A stretch of DNA of 15,126 nt from Lachnospiraceae bacterium. Lineage in GTDB: Bacteria; Bacillota; Clostridia; Lachnospirales; Lachnospiraceae. Location of the stretch: assembly GCA_009774345.1 (NCBI GenBank), contig VSNR01000036.1:1-15126 (forward strand). The letters are read 5' to 3'. The notes beneath the pieces are model-generated. The model had not been told where the DNA came from. It worked only from the letters and a program-made list of their open reading frames with translations, and did not search any database. Below, piece after piece: positions 1-6,997 of this stretch. Made by a program: the position numbers and the translations under genes. The number at the start of each line of letters is the position of its first letter. The stretch's first letter is position 1.

Positions 1-61
1 CTGTTGGACTTATTAAAATTTCATAACAAAAAAATAGTTGTGTGAATTATGACATTTCGAG

Positions 62-89
62 TGGACAATTTTTTTCATTTCAGTATAAT
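62..89 (+). promoter_or_regulatory. Probable sigma-A promoter of the Flp/Tad operon
   Basis: A -35 box TGGACA (62-67; one mismatch to TTGACA) is followed by a 16-bp spacer (68-83, starting with a run of T) and a perfect -10 box TATAAT (84-89). Transcription would start near 95-97, giving a leader of about 205 nt before the first pilus gene. It is the only strong promoter-like pair I see upstream of the gene cluster. The long leader leaves room for post-transcriptional control, but I recognise no known riboswitch in it. Confidence 0.65.
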
Positions 90-178
90 CAGTATTGTTC
101 TGTCGGAGAGGACATGTTTCACTTTATAGAATCAACATCAGAATAGAATCTTGTAATCAAGAGTGATCTTTTTCACTG

Positions 179-283
179 ATGAGCAATAAAGAATTTCAGA
201 TCCGATTTACAAGTATTTTTCATGACTTGAAATATTTAAAACACAATATTCAGAATCAAAGTATTCAGAATCAAAGCATTTAG
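179..283 (+). CDS. Possible 34-aa small protein with IQNQS repeat
   Basis: An ATG at 179 opens a frame of 34 codons that ends with TAG at 281-283, twenty bases before the first pilus gene. The predicted peptide is polar and basic in the middle (Phe, Lys, His, Asn, Gln rich) and ends in IQNQSIQNQSI. That ending is encoded by a 15-bp DNA tandem repeat that stays in this reading frame and runs into the stop codon. There is no hydrophobic segment. The ribosome site is poor: only AAGAGTG about 13 nt upstream. The family is not recognised. It may be a chance ORF in AT-rich leader DNA, or a leader peptide whose translation affects the next gene. Confidence is low because start signal and conservation are unproven. 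Confidence 0.25.
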   Translation: MSNKEFQIRFTSIFHDLKYLKHNIQNQSIQNQSI

Positions 284-291
284 AATAGAAA
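247..291 (+). repeat. 15-bp tandem repeat in the operon leader
   Basis: TATTCAGAATCAAAG occurs twice exactly, head to tail (247-261 and 262-276). A degenerate third copy follows (277-291, 10 of 15 matching) and runs into the Shine-Dalgarno site of the first gene. The repeat length is a multiple of three and reads IQNQS in the frame of the possible small ORF 179-283. Copy-number change would alter the spacing or structure in front of the first pilus gene. Confidence 0.8.
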
Positions 292-303
292 GGAAGAAAA
301 AGT

Positions 304-813
304 ATGAGAATCCTCATAGGTGTGTTTTGTGCTGCCATTTATACAGACTGGCGTTATTATCGAATCCCAAATCTCTGTATCTTGCTTGGTATGGCAGCAG
401 GGTTGATACAGACAGCTGTGTCCTGTACATGGGGGGACCTGATCTGTGCGCTGGGTGCGGCGGCAGTACTTTTTCTGGCATTTTATCCCTTTTATCTGCT
501 GGGCGCACTGGGGGCAGGAGATGTGAAGCTTTTTATGATGATGGGATGTTATCAGGCATTGATCGGTACAGATGGATTGATTCAGTATATGTTTGTCACG
601 ATGATGCTTGCAGCGATCAGTTCCATTATCAAAATGATTGTGTACACGCAGAGCAGGGAGCGCCTGCTGTATCTGGTACGGTATCTAAGGAAGGCAATCC
701 TGACAGGCGCAGTGGATGCATACGAGATAGACAAGACACAGAGGCGTTGTGTGGTGCGCTTGTCGATTCCGGCATTTATCAGCCTCATACTAATGTGCAT
801 AGGTGTGTATTAG
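304..813 (+). CDS. tadV: Prepilin peptidase 1 (A24 family, TadV/CpaA type)
   Basis: This is a 169-aa polytopic membrane protease that would cut the leader from Flp prepilin, and perhaps pseudopilins, on the cytoplasmic side of the membrane. It has the two catalytic aspartates of the A24 aspartyl family: Asp15 in the context TDWRYYRIPN, and Asp73 in GAGDVK. Hydrophobic segments lie around residues 1-14, 24-42, 46-66, 76-110 and near the C-terminus (150-168). The N-methyltransferase domain of classical PilD is absent, as usual in TadV/CpaA. The ATG at 304 follows AAAGGAAG by 7 nt. It is the first clear gene of the operon; the next gene starts 53 nt after its stop. A second A24 peptidase is encoded at 7973, so the two may divide substrates between them. 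Confidence 0.9.
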   Translation: MRILIGVFCAAIYTDWRYYRIPNLCILLGMAAGLIQTAVSCTWGDLICALGAAAVLFLAFYPFYLLGALGAGDVKLFMMMGCYQALIGTDGLIQYMFVTMMLAAISSIIKMIVYTQSRERLLYLVRYLRKAILTGAVDAYEIDKTQRRCVVRLSIPAFISLILMCIGVY

Positions 814-866
814 AAATAGATAAAAATAGTTTATATGTTTTGAGTATGGAAAGGAGTGTGAATATC

Positions 867-1868
867 ATGCGGGCAAGACAGTTTGCTATTTGTGACAGCG
901 ATGAGAATTATCTGAAGATGCTACAGGCATATCTACAAAAGAAGAAGCTGGCAGATTTTGAGATTCTCATATTTGATACCATACGTGGAGCAGAGCAAGC
1001 CAGCATAGAGGAACCTTTTGAGATTCTGCTGGTGGGTGAAAATATTTATGACACAGATGTCACTAAAATTAAAGCGGTTAAGACTTTTATCCTGCAAGAA
1101 GATGGCGTCAAAGTGATTGCGGGATACAGTATCATAGCAAAGTATCAGTCTATGGAACGCTTGATTGCACAGGTGCTAGAGGAATTTGCACTGGACGAAA
1201 GCTGTAACAGTACCAGTCGATGTGGCAGAAATCAGACGACGTTTATAAGCTTCTATGCACCGGACAGGAATAGAGGGCAGAGTGCAGCGGCGTTTGGTGC
1301 GGCGCAGGTTCTTGCGGATATGGGGTATCAGGTTCTGTATATCAATCTACTGCCATTTACGGGATTTGAGGAACTTCTGCAAACGAGTTACGAGGCAGAT
1401 GTCACGGATTTTCTGTATTTTGCATTAAACCATTCTGACAAACTGTTGTATAAACTGAACAGCCTCAAACGCAGTGTGCATGGTGTCGATTACCTGCCGC
1501 CTGCACTTGATTATACAGATTTGCTTGTGATGAACAGGGATGACTGGCAGCGCGTGATGGACCTGCTTTTGTACAGCAGTGATTACACGCATGTAGTGAT
1601 GGATTTGTCAGAGACATGTCAGGGGTTCTATGACATGCTTGAGCGAAGTGACCAGATCTATGTTTTGGCGGACAAAAGGATTGTGTATGGCTGTGCAATG
1701 TTGTCCCATTTTATGAATTTGTTAAAGGCAAAAGAGTACGAAAAGATTTTGAATCATATGACAGTATTTGAACTGCCTGAGGGGTGGGACGTGCAGGACT
1801 GCGGTCTTGACAATCTGGCGTTATCTGTTGTGGGTACGTGCATGAAAGGAGTGCTTGGCATATCATGA
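867..1868 (+). CDS. tadZ: TadZ/CpaE-like localisation protein with degenerate P-loop
   Basis: This 333-aa protein fits the TadZ/CpaE group: an N-terminal receiver-like half (about 1-110, starting ARQFAICDSDENYLK) and a C-terminal half resembling MinD/ParA ATPases (about 125-333). In known systems TadZ acts as a polar or membrane hub that recruits the pilus ATPase. The place of the Walker A loop (residues 131-141, APDRNRGQSAA) lacks the GKGGxGK(T/S) lysines, so ATP hydrolysis is doubtful; the strand after it (GYQVLYINLLPF) matches the family layout. ATG 867 is chosen because AAGGAG (851-856) precedes it by 10 nt. The frame is open upstream into the previous gene, but that stretch is the shadow frame of the peptidase. 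The stop overlaps the next start as ATGA, suggesting translational coupling with the ATPase. Confidence 0.8.
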   Translation: MRARQFAICDSDENYLKMLQAYLQKKKLADFEILIFDTIRGAEQASIEEPFEILLVGENIYDTDVTKIKAVKTFILQEDGVKVIAGYSIIAKYQSMERLIAQVLEEFALDESCNSTSRCGRNQTTFISFYAPDRNRGQSAAAFGAAQVLADMGYQVLYINLLPFTGFEELLQTSYEADVTDFLYFALNHSDKLLYKLNSLKRSVHGVDYLPPALDYTDLLVMNRDDWQRVMDLLLYSSDYTHVVMDLSETCQGFYDMLERSDQIYVLADKRIVYGCAMLSHFMNLLKAKEYEKILNHMTVFELPEGWDVQDCGLDNLALSVVGTCMKGVLGIS

Positions 1869-3112
1869 ATGAGAATAATGAGACATTAAAAGGCAGCAGA
1901 TATGAAACGTGCAGGGCGTTCATCAGTGACAGTGTGAGGCAGCGCATTGATCTTTCCAGGGAAGTTGAGGATGATGAGATTCGAGACATGATTGATGAAC
2001 TGGTGGTTCAGATGGGCAGAAAGTATGCGCTGTCGCTCACAGAGCGTCAGGAGCTTGGAAGAAATGTATTTTACTCAATCAGAAAAATGGATGTGCTGCA
2101 AGAGCTTGTGGACTGCGATGAAGTGACAGAGATCATGGTAAATGGCACAGAAAATATTTTTGTCGAGCGGTCTGGACATCTGTATCAGTGGGACAAATGT
2201 TTTGAGACAAAAGAAAAGCTTGAAAATGTGATACAGCAGATTGTCGCAAAATGCAACCGAGTGGTCAATGAGGCAGCGCCTATTGCAGATGCAAGGCTTG
2301 ACAATGGTTCTCGTGTCAATATCGTGCTGGCACCGGTTGCTTTAAATGGACCGATTATCACCATCCGCCGTTTTCCAGATCATCCAATCTCAATGGAAGA
2401 TTTGATTGGTTTTGGATCCATTACGAGGCAGGCAGCAGATTTTCTTGAGAAGCTGGTCATTGCGGGATATAACATATTTATCAGCGGTGGGACAGGATCT
2501 GGAAAAACAACTTTTCTGAATGCATTGTCCGCGTATATTCCAAAGGCAGAACGCATTATCACCATCGAGGATTCCGCAGAGTTACAGTTGCAGAATATTC
2601 CCAATCTGGTGCGGTTAGAGACGAGGACAGCCAACATGGACGGCGCAAAGGAGATCAGCATACGAGATTTGATCAAATCGAGCCTGCGTATGCGGCCGGA
2701 TCGAATTATCGTGGGGGAAGTACGGGGAAGTGAGGCGATTGATATGTTACAGGCACTAAATACAGGGCACGATGGTTCACTTAGTACTGGTCATGCAAAC
2801 TCGTCAGAGGATATGCTGACACGTCTGGAGACGATGGTGCTGATGGGAATGGATCTGCCGCTTGCCGCTGTGCGCAGGCAGATTGCTTCCGGGGTGGATA
2901 TCATTGTGCATCTTGGCAGACTGCGTGACAGATCGCGGCGTGTCCTGGAGATTGTGGAAGTGCTGGGTTTCGAGAAGGATGAGATCATTACGCATCCATT
3001 GTATCAGTTTCAGGAGACGGGGGAAGAAAATAGGAGAGTGATGGGGGAATTGGCAGAGATGGAGCCGCTCGTGTGCATGAACAAACTTCATTGCGCGGGT
3101 CTTTCCTTGTAA
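1865..3112 (+). CDS. cpaF: Pilus assembly ATPase CpaF/TadA
   Basis: This 415-aa secretion ATPase of the T2SS/T4P/T4SS superfamily is the cytoplasmic hexameric motor that drives Flp pilus extension, and in some species retraction, by acting on TadB/TadC. Visible motifs are Walker A GGTGSGKT (residues 208-215), an Asp-box region IITIEDSAEL after it, a Walker B region RIIVGEVRG (about 281-289), and a His-box GHDGSLSTGHANS (about 301-313). The N-terminal part (1-110) is helical with EVTEIMVNG, typical of CpaF. The length matches the family. The ATG at 1865 overlaps the TadZ stop by 4 nt, and AAAGGAG lies 13 nt upstream. A GTG at 1838 is in frame but has no ribosome site and lies within the previous gene. 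Confidence 0.95.
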   Translation: MNENNETLKGSRYETCRAFISDSVRQRIDLSREVEDDEIRDMIDELVVQMGRKYALSLTERQELGRNVFYSIRKMDVLQELVDCDEVTEIMVNGTENIFVERSGHLYQWDKCFETKEKLENVIQQIVAKCNRVVNEAAPIADARLDNGSRVNIVLAPVALNGPIITIRRFPDHPISMEDLIGFGSITRQAADFLEKLVIAGYNIFISGGTGSGKTTFLNALSAYIPKAERIITIEDSAELQLQNIPNLVRLETRTANMDGAKEISIRDLIKSSLRMRPDRIIVGEVRGSEAIDMLQALNTGHDGSLSTGHANSSEDMLTRLETMVLMGMDLPLAAVRRQIASGVDIIVHLGRLRDRSRRVLEIVEVLGFEKDEIITHPLYQFQETGEENRRVMGELAEMEPLVCMNKLHCAGLSL

Positions 3113-3144
3113 TAGTGTAAATTTGATAAGAAAGAGGGGTTATC

Positions 3145-3936
3145 ATGAAACAAAAATTAAATCGTAAGATAGATGCCAAAGGCAGACTTCCGCCGGAAAT
3201 AGATTATGCAGCATATCATTTTACAAGACAGGAGCTCGTCATGTACTTTCTGTCCGGCGGTGTGTTTATGGCAGTGGTAAGCTGGCTTTTTTATGACAGT
3301 GTGATTGCGTGGCTGCTTTTGATGCCAGTGGTAGTCTATTTATTGAAGGACCGGCGTCAATTTGCGTGTCTAAAGCGCAGGCGAAGACTGGAAATTGAAT
3401 TTCGTGAGGTCATTTTAAGTGTTGCATCGAATTTGCAGACAGGTTACAGCATAGAAAATGCATTTCAAGAATCCTATCGAGATATTGTGTTGTTGTATGG
3501 CAGTGAGTCGGTGATGGCAAAGGAGCTGAGGCTGATTTTTCGCAAAATAGGCAACAATGAACCACTTGAATATGCACTGATCAATCTTGCAGATCGAAGC
3601 GGAGTGCGGGATATTCGAGATTTTGCAGAGATCTTTCAGATTGCTAAGCGAGGCGGTGGTGATCTGCGAGGCATTATCACAAACACTGCGGACATCATTG
3701 GTGATAAACAGGAGATTCGACGTGAGATTGAGACGGTGGTGAGCGAGAAACGTTTTGAACAGCAGATTATGCGGTTTATTCCATTTTTTATTATCTTCTA
3801 TATCTCACTCACAACAAAGGGGTATTTTGAGAGCCTGTATCATAATCTATTTGGATGGTGCATCATGACAGCCGCTTTGGCTGTGTATATTGCGGCATGT
3901 AGGATTTCAGATAAGATCTTAAATATTGATGTATGA
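3145..3936 (+). CDS. tadB: TadB-like inner membrane platform protein (T2SSF family)
   Basis: This 263-aa GspF/TadB-type protein forms the membrane platform on which the CpaF motor works. It has a short cytoplasmic N-terminus, two membrane segments (about 33-50 and 52-68), a cytoplasmic T2SSF helical domain (about 85-205, with LSVASNLQTGYSIENAF and the FAEIFQIAKRGGGDLRGI stretch usual for TadB), and two C-terminal membrane segments (about 209-222 and 237-252). It starts 32 nt after the ATPase, with AGAGGGG before the ATG. Its stop is 24 nt before tadC, in the conserved tadA-tadB-tadC order. Length is slightly short for the family but no domain is missing. Confidence 0.9.
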   Translation: MKQKLNRKIDAKGRLPPEIDYAAYHFTRQELVMYFLSGGVFMAVVSWLFYDSVIAWLLLMPVVVYLLKDRRQFACLKRRRRLEIEFREVILSVASNLQTGYSIENAFQESYRDIVLLYGSESVMAKELRLIFRKIGNNEPLEYALINLADRSGVRDIRDFAEIFQIAKRGGGDLRGIITNTADIIGDKQEIRREIETVVSEKRFEQQIMRFIPFFIIFYISLTTKGYFESLYHNLFGWCIMTAALAVYIAACRISDKILNIDV

Positions 3937-3944
3937 GAACACAG

Positions 3945-3952
3945 AAAGGAGG
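3945..3952 (+). promoter_or_regulatory. Strong Shine-Dalgarno site that sets the TadC start
   Basis: AAAGGAGG lies 8 nt before ATG 3961. This favours 3961 over the in-frame GTG at 3952, which overlaps the site itself. Confidence 0.8.
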
Positions 3953-3960
3953 TGGTATTT

Positions 3961-5307
3961 ATGAGAGAACATTGGGCAGAGTGGCTATATTGCAAATTGG
4001 AGACAATGCAGAAAAAACCGGGAAAAATCTTGTATAACAACGCAGTGAGAGCAGATTTGCAGACGCTTGAGCCGGCGGGGGATACACTGGGACGCCAGCG
4101 GGTGTATGTGATTAAAAAACTGTCTCTATGCAGTATAATTGTGGTTTGTGGTGTGGTTTTGTCGATTATTTTGTGGATAAAAGACTCCGTGGGAACACAA
4201 ATTGTTGATAACCAGATCGCTCGAAACAGCTATGGAGAGGGATCAAAACAGGTCTTGTTGGTAGCAGAGGATGCGGAGGCATGTTATGAGGTTCCTGTCA
4301 CATTGTCAGAGAGGTGTTATTCGGATGAAGAACTGACAAAAATGTCAAAGGAGGCATTGTCAATACTTGAGACAAAGATCTTAGGACAAAACAAGAGTTT
4401 TGATCAGATCTCATATGATATGTGCCTGTTAGACAGCGTGGATGGTTATCCGTTTGTGGTGGAATGGCACACGGATGATACCTATATGGAGGATACTGGA
4501 AGGCTTGTGCAGGATACACTTGCATCACCGGTACTGATGGAGCTGACTGCGGTATTATCTTGTGGGAGTTTTGAGGTAGAGTATGACATGAGTGTCAGAG
4601 TCTATAGCAAAACAATACAGCCCAGTCTGTCAGAGCGCCTTTTTGCAAAGGTTTCTAATCAGGAAGAAATAAGTCGTTCACAGCAGAATATGACACTTCC
4701 GTCAGAAATGGAGAGCAAAAAACTTGAGTGGCGTTACAAAAGACGCTATAGGGGACTGTTGATTTTGGCAGTAACACCAGTCCTTGCACTGGGTGTCTAT
4801 TATGGAAAGGACAGGGATTTACATAAGCAGGTGCAGCATAGAGAGGAGCAGATGCGCATGGATTACCCTGAGATTGTCAGTGCACTTGCACTGCTCATCG
4901 GCGCTGGTATGACGGTGCCTAACGCGTGGAACAAGATTGCGAAGGATTACAGAAAACGGCGGGAGGAAGGGGACGGGAAACGCTATGCTTACGAGGAAAT
5001 GCTGCTTGCAGTTTATGAGATGGAGAGCGGTACAACACAGACAATGGCATATGAGCATTTTGGCCGACGATGCCGTATACCAAGTTATAGCAAGCTGTCT
5101 ACTTTGCTGTCGCAGAATATCAGAAAGGGTGCTGTTAACCTGCCGCTTTTGTTGAAAGAGGAGGCGTCTAATGCTTTTGAGGAACGAAAACATTCGGCGA
5201 GAAAGCAGGGGGAACAGGCAGGTACAAAACTGCTGATTCCCATGATGATGCTTCTGGGAATTACAATGATTACAATTATGGTGCCAGCGTTTCAGACTTA
5301 TTTTTGA
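3961..5307 (+). CDS. tadC: TadC-like platform protein with large extracytoplasmic insert
   Basis: This is a 448-aa protein whose C-terminal part (about 298-425) is a T2SSF domain of the TadC kind (MDYPEIVSALALLIGAGMTV, then GRRCRIPSYSKLSTLLSQN) followed by a last membrane segment (about 423-445). It is much longer than a usual TadC (about 300 aa). Residues 53-73 form a first membrane segment and 264-282 a second. The 74-262 stretch between them is hydrophilic, mixed alpha/beta, and by topology lies outside the membrane. It carries several cysteines (C109, C119, C155, C201) that could form disulphides. Together with TadB it should form the pilus assembly platform. The inserted domain is not recognised; it might contact the pilin or the cell wall. 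The gene lies between tadB and flp, which supports the assignment. Confidence 0.85.
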   Translation: MREHWAEWLYCKLETMQKKPGKILYNNAVRADLQTLEPAGDTLGRQRVYVIKKLSLCSIIVVCGVVLSIILWIKDSVGTQIVDNQIARNSYGEGSKQVLLVAEDAEACYEVPVTLSERCYSDEELTKMSKEALSILETKILGQNKSFDQISYDMCLLDSVDGYPFVVEWHTDDTYMEDTGRLVQDTLASPVLMELTAVLSCGSFEVEYDMSVRVYSKTIQPSLSERLFAKVSNQEEISRSQQNMTLPSEMESKKLEWRYKRRYRGLLILAVTPVLALGVYYGKDRDLHKQVQHREEQMRMDYPEIVSALALLIGAGMTVPNAWNKIAKDYRKRREEGDGKRYAYEEMLLAVYEMESGTTQTMAYEHFGRRCRIPSYSKLSTLLSQNIRKGAVNLPLLLKEEASNAFEERKHSARKQGEQAGTKLLIPMMMLLGITMITIMVPAFQTYF

Positions 5308-5356
5308 TGATAAGAAGAACTATTAAGAACATTTCATTATAGAAAAGGAGATTATT

Positions 5357-5524
5357 ATGAGAAATTTTAAAAGCTTTTTGAAGGAAGAAGAAGGTATGGG
5401 AACAGTAGAAATCGTGCTGATTATTGTGGTGCTGGTCGCGCTGGTAGCAATCTTTAAGGATAGTATCAAGTCCCTTGTCGAAAAGATTCTCAAAAAGGTG
5501 ACAGATAATGCAAACAAAATATAG
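5357..5524 (+). CDS. flp: Flp-type major pilin precursor (type IVb, 55 aa)
   Basis: This 55-aa prepilin has the class-defining site EEEG|MGTVE. Cleavage after Gly13 would leave a mature pilin starting MGTVE with Glu at position 5, followed by the hydrophobic assembly helix (about 18-34, IVLIIVVLVALVAIF) and a charged tail (KDSIKSLVEKILKKVTDNANKI). It is the likely main subunit of the pilus fibre. AAAAGGAG lies 6 nt before the ATG. The 49-nt gap after tadC is one of the larger ones in the cluster. The 3' end overlaps the DUF5702 gene by 17 nt in another frame. The length matches Flp1-type pilins. Confidence 0.92.
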   Translation: MRNFKSFLKEEEGMGTVEIVLIIVVLVALVAIFKDSIKSLVEKILKKVTDNANKI

Positions 5525-6977
5525 TGCCTATTTGACTATTTACTTATCCCTCATTTTTGGTATCGTCCTTTCGCTGCTCTTCGTCTTTGTCGAAGGCGCG
5601 GCGATTGGCGCCGTGAGGGCGCAGGCGGAACTTGTAGCAGACCTGGGACTGGACTCCGTATTTGCAGAATATCATCGAGAACTTTTAGAACAGTATGAAC
5701 TGTTTTATGTAGATTCTTCTTATGGTGGGGTAAATGGCGGCATAGGAATGGTTGAAAAACATCTGTCGGACTATATGGAATATAATCTAAATCCTGAAAA
5801 GGATCTGCATCTTCTGGGTCAAACAACACTGTTAAAACTCATCAATCCTTATCTTGAGATCGCAGAAGTTTCCTGTGCGAGCGATGATAATTGCATGGTC
5901 TGGAAAGCACAGGCGGTCAATTATATGAAGGCAGTCTATGGAGGTGATCTTGCTGCGAGAGTTCGAGAACAGATGGATATTGTTCAGTCAAATGGTCTGG
6001 ATGAGAAGGATGTAGCGGGTGCGTTAAAAGCCCAGAAGCAGGAATTTGAGGAAACGCTGCTAGAGAAGGGCATTGTGGAGTACGGTGCTGAGAGCGAGGA
6101 GGGATATTCTTATCAGAAAGTCTCAGGCATGTTTGATAAGATCATTGGAGAAGGGATTCTAGCGCTGGTAATGCCTGAACATGCTTCTATATCAGGAGCA
6201 GTGATGGAGGGAGGACCCTATTTTTCAGTGCGCAAAAAAAATGGAAACATAAATCGGGGGATCGGACTGCACGAGGGTGCAGACAGACCGGATGGTCTTG
6301 CAGATGAGTTGATTTATGGGGCGTATTTGATGAAAATGTGCGGAAATTACAGGGCACCAAAGAATGAGGGACTGTTAAAATATCAGACGGAGTACATTTT
6401 GTGTGGTTATAAGAGTGATACAGAAAATCTAAGAGGGTTTGTGGAGCGGTTATTTGCACTGCGGGCGGCAGCAAATTTTATTGCAATTTCCGGGGATCAT
6501 GCTAAGAGGTCAGAGGTAGAGCTTGTCTCAGCGGTTCTGTGTACACTGCTGACGGTGCCGGAACTCACAGATTTGCTCACAGAGATTATTCTTGGCATGT
6601 GGGCATTTGCAGAGTCTGTGATTGATGTGCGCCAACTGCTTGATGGCGGCAGAATTGCGCTTATCAAGAATTCAGGTGATTGGAGTACAAGTTTATCGGG
6701 ACTTTTGAAAGGGAATTTATCCGGGGGCAGCAATCATGCGTCAGGTTTGTCTTATCAGGATTATCTGAGCATTTTTTTGGGATTGATGAACAGGGATACG
6801 AAAGTGGCGCGTAGTCTTGATATAGTGGAGATGGACTTAAGGAAGACGGACGGCAATGAGCATTTTAGAATAGACAGATGTATGGATTATATTAAGGTTC
6901 ATTTTGGATTTGAAGATGCTGGCGGTCATGAATTTGTCTTTTCGAGAAAAATGTGTTATGCCAGTGAGTCATTTTGA
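5508..6977 (+). CDS. DUF5702-type protein, probable pilus assembly or minor subunit
   Basis: This 489-aa protein has one N-terminal membrane segment (about 9-31, LTIYLSLIFGIVLSLLFVFVE) followed by a long extracytoplasmic region. The stretch after the membrane, with GAVRAQAELVADLGLDSVFAEYHRELLEQYELFYVD, is what I know from DUF5702 proteins of clostridial Flp loci; the family has no proven function. By architecture it resembles TadG: a long protein anchored by an N-terminal helix that may act at the pilus base or tip. I see no prepilin G|xxxxE site. The ATG lies inside the end of flp (17-nt overlap), with AAAAAGGTG 8-9 nt before it, so its translation is probably coupled to the abundant pilin. 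A local GC-rich patch (5595-5630) codes for the end of the membrane segment. Confidence 0.75.
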   Translation: MQTKYSAYLTIYLSLIFGIVLSLLFVFVEGAAIGAVRAQAELVADLGLDSVFAEYHRELLEQYELFYVDSSYGGVNGGIGMVEKHLSDYMEYNLNPEKDLHLLGQTTLLKLINPYLEIAEVSCASDDNCMVWKAQAVNYMKAVYGGDLAARVREQMDIVQSNGLDEKDVAGALKAQKQEFEETLLEKGIVEYGAESEEGYSYQKVSGMFDKIIGEGILALVMPEHASISGAVMEGGPYFSVRKKNGNINRGIGLHEGADRPDGLADELIYGAYLMKMCGNYRAPKNEGLLKYQTEYILCGYKSDTENLRGFVERLFALRAAANFIAISGDHAKRSEVELVSAVLCTLLTVPELTDLLTEIILGMWAFAESVIDVRQLLDGGRIALIKNSGDWSTSLSGLLKGNLSGGSNHASGLSYQDYLSIFLGLMNRDTKVARSLDIVEMDLRKTDGNEHFRIDRCMDYIKVHFGFEDAGGHEFVFSRKMCYASESF

Positions 6978-6997
6978 GATAAAAGGGGAGTAGGAGG

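Larger units (their letters stand above)
96..303 (+). other. Long AT-rich leader of the operon
   Basis: This stretch lies between the predicted start of transcription and the first pilus gene. It contains a short hairpin TCTTG-TAAT-CAAGA (149-162), an overlapping alternative stem AGTGA/TCACT (162-166 with 173-177), an AT-rich stem AAGTATTT/AAATATTT (211-218 with 230-237), a 15-bp tandem repeat (247-291), and two possible short ORFs (114-146 and 179-283). The stems are weak. No conserved riboswitch core (for example for cyclic di-GMP or SAM) was recognised by eye. The ribosome site for the first gene, AAAGGAAG, lies at 289-296. Confidence 0.5.

Noticed and set aside
96..303. A riboswitch or T-box in the long leader.
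   Set aside because: No conserved core sequence of a known class was seen and the stems found are short and AT-rich.
327..866. 540-nt N-terminal extension of the TadZ frame.
   Set aside because: It runs in another frame through the prepilin peptidase gene. The peptidase has both active-site motifs and a ribosome site, while the extension has no recognisable domain; ATG 867 has its own AAGGAG.
5595..5612. GC-rich stem GGCGC/GCGCC at the start of the DUF5702 gene.
   Set aside because: It is only 5 bp, falls in coding sequence for an Ala/Gly-rich membrane end, and has no T-tract.
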